64,000 bases of DNA from Methylobacterium currus (lineage in GTDB: Bacteria; Pseudomonadota; Alphaproteobacteria; Rhizobiales; Beijerinckiaceae). A program made the translations under genes and the position numbers. Below are positions 60,675-64,000 of this stretch, in pieces (the first letter of the stretch is position 1; each line of letters opens with the position of its first letter). The notes below the pieces were generated by a model. It was not told the origin of the DNA. It saw only the letters and a program-made list of their open reading frames with translations, and did no database searches. The stretch lies in assembly GCF_003058325.1 (NCBI RefSeq), contig NZ_CP028843.1:2638001-2702000 (forward strand), read 5' to 3'.

Positions 60675-62294
60675 TCAGGCTGCCTGCCGCACCCGGCCCG
60701 GCACCGCGTCGAGGAGGGCGCGGGTATAGGGGTGCTCGGGGTTGGCAAAGAGCGCGCTCGCGGTCTTGAGCTCGACGATCTCGCCCTGGCGCATCACCGC
60801 GATCCGGTCGCAGATCTGCGCCGCCACCCGGAGATCGTGGGTGATGAACAGCATCGAGAGGCCGAGCCGCGTCTTCAGGTCCTCGAGCAGGGCCAGCACC
60901 TGGGCCTGGACCGAGACGTCGAGGGCCGAGACCGCCTCGTCGGCGACCAGCACCTCGGGTTCGAGGGCCAGCGCCCGGGCGATGCCGATGCGCTGGCGCT
61001 GGCCGCCGGAGAATTCATGGGGCAAGCGCTCCACCGCCTTCTCGTCGAGGCCGACGAGTCCGAGGAGGCGGCGGGCCCGCTCCATCGCCTCAGCCAGAGG
61101 CACCCCATGCGCCACCGGCCCGTCGGCGATGATGCGCCCGACGCTGCGGCGGGGGTTGAGCGAGGCGAAGGGGTCCTGGAACACCATCTGGATGCGGCTG
61201 CGGGCCTGGCGCAGGGCTTCGCCCTTGAGTCCCGTCAGGTCGGTGTCGCCGAGTCGCACGCGGCCGGCATCGGGCTCGATCAGCCGCATGACGAGGCGCG
61301 CGACCGAGGACTTGCCCGAGCCCGATTCGCCGACGAGGCCGAGCGTCTCGCCGCGATGGAGTGCGAAGGCCACGTCCCGCGCCGCCGCGGTACGGCGCCG
61401 AGGCAGCCACAGCCCGCCGCCGGTGACGTAGGTTTTTTGCAGGCCCACCACCTCGACCGCCTTCGGCCCCGAGAGGGGAGGGCGGGCCGGCGGGTCCATG
61501 GTCGGCACCGCGGAAAGCAGCGTACGCGTATAGGGCGCCTGCGGCCGGCCGAGCACCGCGGCGGCCGGGCCTTCCTCCACCACCCGGCCGTGGCGGAGCA
61601 CCAGCACCCGGTCGGCAATCTCCGCCACGACGCCGAAATCGTGGGTGATGAACAGGACCGCCATGGTGCGGCGCCGCTGCAGGTCGCGGATCAGCTTCAG
61701 GATCTGCGCCTGGGTCGTGACGTCGAGCGCCGTCGTCGGCTCGTCGGCCACCAGTACCGCCGGTTCGAGGGCGAGCGCCATCGCGATCATCGCCCGCTGG
61801 CGCTGCCCGCCGGAGAGCTGGTGCGGATAGGAGCGGACGATCTGCTCCGGATTCGGCAGCCCGACCTCGCCGGCAAGCGCCACCGCGCGGGCGCGGCGTT
61901 CCTTGCGCGTCAGCTGGCCATGGGCCTCGAACATCTCGGCCATCTGGTCGCCGATCCGCATCAGCGGGTTCAAGGCCGTCATCGGCTCCTGGAAGATCAT
62001 CGCGATCCGCCGGCCGCGGGTGTCGCGCCAGGCCGCGTCGTCTTGCGCGAGCAGGTCGGTCTCGCCGAGGCGGATCGTGCCGGAGACCGGCCGCACCGCC
62101 TTCGGCAGCAGGCCCATCAGGGCATGGGCGCACATCGACTTGCCGGAGCCCGACTCGCCGACGAGGCACAGGATCTCGCCCGCCACGAGATCGAAGGACA
62201 CGCCGTCGACGGCCTTCGCCCGGTCGCCGCCCGCCGGCAGGGCGAGGCTCAAGTCCCGGACCGCGACGGCGACCCGCTTCGTGTCGGCATCCAT
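60675..62294 (-). CDS. Fused double ABC ATPase, dipeptide (DppD-DppF) type
   Basis: A 539-residue fusion of two ATPase modules. Module 1 (to about residue 250): [56 protein letters not shown]. Module 2 (from about 290): [56 protein letters not shown] (Ala in place of Pro after DE). Each has its own C-terminal oligopeptide/dipeptide helper region ([16 protein letters not shown] at the end). Such fusions serve peptide, nickel or glutathione uptake. It starts two bases after the permease stop. Confidence 0.95.
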   Translation of the reverse strand: MDADTKRVAVAVRDLSLALPAGGDRAKAVDGVSFDLVAGEILCLVGESGSGKSMCAHALMGLLPKAVRPVSGTIRLGETDLLAQDDAAWRDTRGRRIAMIFQEPMTALNPLMRIGDQMAEMFEAHGQLTRKERRARAVALAGEVGLPNPEQIVRSYPHQLSGGQRQRAMIAMALALEPAVLVADEPTTALDVTTQAQILKLIRDLQRRRTMAVLFITHDFGVVAEIADRVLVLRHGRVVEEGPAAAVLGRPQAPYTRTLLSAVPTMDPPARPPLSGPKAVEVVGLQKTYVTGGGLWLPRRRTAAARDVAFALHRGETLGLVGESGSGKSSVARLVMRLIEPDAGRVRLGDTDLTGLKGEALRQARSRIQMVFQDPFASLNPRRSVGRIIADGPVAHGVPLAEAMERARRLLGLVGLDEKAVERLPHEFSGGQRQRIGIARALALEPEVLVADEAVSALDVSVQAQVLALLEDLKTRLGLSMLFITHDLRVAAQICDRIAVMRQGEIVELKTASALFANPEHPYTRALLDAVPGRVRQAA

Positions 62295-62296
62295 CG

Positions 62297-63175
62297 TCAG
62301 CGCTCCCGGGACAGGCGCGGGTTGAGGGCGTCGTTCAGACCCTCGCCGATCAGGTTGAGGGCGAGCACGGTGAGCAGGATCACGAGGCCCGGAAAGGCGG
62401 TGATCCACCAAGCCTGCCGGATGACGGTGCGGCCGGCCCCGACCATGAAGCCCCAGGACATCCGGTTCGGGTCGCCGAGGCCGAGGAACGAGAGCGAGGA
62501 TTCGAGCAGGATCGCGGTCGCCACCATCAGCGAGGCCAGGACCACGATCGGCGAGAGGGTGTTGGGCAGAACCTCCCGGCGCAGGATGGTGAAGGTGGTC
62601 TGCCCGGTCACGATCGCCGCCTGGACGTATTCGCGCGAGCGCAACGACAGCACCTCGCCCCGCACCAGCCGGGTCACCGGCGGCCAGCTCACCAGCGCGA
62701 TGGCGAGGATCATCGAGGAGAGCGAGGGCTGGAGGATCGCGACGAGCACGATGGCGAGGGCGAAGCTCGGCACGGTCTGGAACAGCTCGGTGAAGCGCAT
62801 CAGCGCATCGTCGACCCGGCCACCGAGATAGCCGGCGAGCGCCCCGAGCGGCACGCCGATGAGCAGGGCGGCCAGCGTCGAGACGAGGCCGACGATCAGC
62901 GAGACGCCGGCCCCGTGCATCAGCCCGGCGGCGATGTCGCGCCCGAGCGCGTCGGTGCCGAGCGGCACCCGCTCCAGGGTGAAGGGCGGCACGAAGGGCC
63001 GCTGCACCATGCGCCAGGGCGAGGTCGGGTAGAGCACCGGCGCGAGGAGAGCCGCGGCGACGACCAGAGCCAGGATCACGAGGCCGATCACCGCGCCCGG
63101 ATGGCGCAGGAAGGCGGAAAGCGGCCCGCGGCGGCGCGCGGGCGCCGGGGCGGCCAGGGGGAGGGCGCCGCTCAT
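62297..63175 (-). CDS. ABC transporter permease, DppC type
   Basis: A 292-residue inner-membrane permease with an N-terminal segment (PGAVIGLVILALVVAAALLA), the PLGTDALGRDIAAGLMHGAG motif typical of DppC/OppC, five more segments (SLIVGLVSTLAALLIGVPLG, FALAIVLVAILQPSLSSMIL) and the EAA loop REYVQAAIVTGQTTFTILRR. The ATG at 63175 overlaps the DppB stop (TGATG); a GTG at 63178 is the alternative. Confidence 0.94.
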   Translation of the reverse strand: MSGALPLAAPAPARRRGPLSAFLRHPGAVIGLVILALVVAAALLAPVLYPTSPWRMVQRPFVPPFTLERVPLGTDALGRDIAAGLMHGAGVSLIVGLVSTLAALLIGVPLGALAGYLGGRVDDALMRFTELFQTVPSFALAIVLVAILQPSLSSMILAIALVSWPPVTRLVRGEVLSLRSREYVQAAIVTGQTTFTILRREVLPNTLSPIVVLASLMVATAILLESSLSFLGLGDPNRMSWGFMVGAGRTVIRQAWWITAFPGLVILLTVLALNLIGEGLNDALNPRLSRER

Positions 63176-64000
63176 CACGCCACCTCGATGCGGGGATCGA
63201 CCGCGCGGTAGACCACGTCGGTGACGAGGTTGAAGACCAGCACCATCGCGGAGGAGACCACGAAGACGCCGAGCAGCAGGTTGTAGTCGCGCTGGAGCAG
63301 CGCCTCGTACATCAGCCGCCCGATCCCCGGCCAGGCGAAGACCGTCTCGGTGAGCACCGCGCCGCCGACCAGCGTCCCGGCCTGGAGCCCGGCCAGCGTC
63401 ACCACCGGCAGGAGGGCGTTGCGCAGGATGTGCCGGCGCTGGATCACCCCCTCGGTCAGGCCCTTGGCCCGCGCCGTCTTCACGAAGTCGAGCCGCGAGA
63501 CCTCGAGCATCGAGGAGCGGGTCATCCGCACGTAGACCGCCATGAAGAACAGCCCGAGGGTGAGGGCCGGCAGGACGAGGTGGTGGGCGATGTCGAGGGC
63601 GCGGGAGAGCCCGGTATAGCCGGCGCCGACGGTCTCGAAGCCGAAGCTCGGCAGCCAGTCGAGCCGGACGGAGAACAGGATGATCGCCATCAGCGACACC
63701 CAGAACAACGGCGTGGCGTAGAACAGGAGGGCGAGCCCGGTGATCGCGGTGTCGGCCAGCGTGCCGGCCCGCCGCGCGGCGAGCGAGCCCAGCAGCACCC
63801 CGAGCGAGAGCGAGACCACGAAGGCGCTGCCGGTCAGCAGCAGCGTCGCCGGCAGCCGCTCGCCGATCAGCGTCGCCACCGGCATCTGCTGGCGCACCGA
63901 GTAGCCGAGATCGAGGTGCACGATGCTGCCGAGATACGCGCCGAGCTGGCTCGGCAGCGGCTGGTCGAGGGCGAACTTTTCCCGCAGCTGCGCGATGAAG
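63175..64000 (-). CDS. ABC transporter permease, DppB type, 5' end outside window
   Basis: The frame is open to the window end and reads REKFALDQPLPSQLGAYLGS before LDLGYSVRQQMPVATLIGER, the usual DppB sequence, so the ATG-like codon at 63921 (a GTG) is internal. Further blocks: LPATLLLTGSAFVVSLSLGV, FYATPLFWVSLMAIILFSVR, MTRSSMLEVSRLDFVKTARA (EAA loop) and AVLTETVFAWPGIGRLMYEA. The binding protein of this transporter should lie beyond the window. Confidence 0.95.
   Translation of the reverse strand, partial: FIAQLREKFALDQPLPSQLGAYLGSIVHLDLGYSVRQQMPVATLIGERLPATLLLTGSAFVVSLSLGVLLGSLAARRAGTLADTAITGLALLFYATPLFWVSLMAIILFSVRLDWLPSFGFETVGAGYTGLSRALDIAHHLVLPALTLGLFFMAVYVRMTRSSMLEVSRLDFVKTARAKGLTEGVIQRRHILRNALLPVVTLAGLQAGTLVGGAVLTETVFAWPGIGRLMYEALLQRDYNLLLGVFVVSSAMVLVFNLVTDVVYRAVDPRIEVA

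Noticed and set aside
60630..62831. 733-codon open frame on the plus strand opposite the ABC ATPase fusion
   Set aside because: Antisense shadow of an unambiguous double ATPase.

Overview
The window looks like the chromosome of a high-GC alphaproteobacterium of the Hyphomicrobiales, most probably Methylobacterium or a close relative. This rests on the uniformly high GC at third codon positions, the order rho-mnmE-mnmG-rsmG-parA-parB next to leuS-lptE-holA, the secB/Tim44-mltA-smr neighbourhood, and ParB-type parS palindromes inside the same block. No database search was possible, so the genus is an inference. No rRNA, tRNA, CRISPR array, transposase or complete insertion sequence was recognised, and no convincing oriC.

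Layout. 1-1235: tail of a branched-chain amino-acid type ABC substrate-binding protein plus a DUF3237 protein. 1344-9356: PAS/HTH regulator, msrA, mepA, PRC-barrel protein, EVE-domain protein with a 25-bp tandem repeat in front of it, a decayed LysE exporter, secB and a Tim44-like gene. 9500-24867: conserved housekeeping and chromosome-segregation core (mltA, smr, rho, mnmE, mnmG, rsmG, parA, parB, convergent holA-lptE-leuS, then a YggS-type gene), with three good parS-like sites at 15080, 17078 and 22168. 24883-36282: mixed single genes (L,D-transpeptidase, DnaQ-like exonuclease, OmpR-type regulator, D-threonine aldolase-like enzyme, diguanylate cyclase, dapD, panC), plus a small unusual group at 32929-34618: an interrupted RusA-like gene, a PD-(D/E)XK/HEPN-like protein and an HD hydrolase. 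36311-38574: class A beta-lactamase, small-ORF region, DUF892 ferritin-like protein.

38578-43828: NMT1/TauA-type ABC transporter with a maleate-isomerase-like enzyme, read away from a GntR regulator and a hydantoin-racemase-like enzyme; probably one catabolic unit. 44082-48123: carbonic anhydrase, NUDIX, DUF429, D-amino-acid dehydrogenase and a divergent Lrp/AsnC regulator. 48252-48946: HigBA-type toxin-antitoxin in an AT-richer patch. 48956-55429: GntR/FCD regulator diverging from a second NMT1-type ABC operon that has two paralogous binding proteins and ends in an IlvD/Edd sugar-acid dehydratase. 55463-57340: FkbM methyltransferase and small hypothetical genes.

57503-59525: the RNA-repair pair rtcB2-prfH, preceded by a ten-codon upstream ORF with a near-perfect Shine-Dalgarno whose stop codon lies in a perfect stem-loop. 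I consider this the most interesting regulatory arrangement in the window. 59732-64000: GhrA-like 2-hydroxyacid dehydrogenase at the end of a dipeptide-type ABC operon (fused double ATPase, two permeases, cut by the window end).

A recurring theme is short in-phase tandem duplications (12, 15, 19 and 25 bp), several at gene starts or ends: the linker of the PAS/HTH gene, upstream of the EVE gene, between the L,D-transpeptidase and the exonuclease, at the start and stop of dapD, upstream of the 39291 ATPase and at the start of the FkbM gene.
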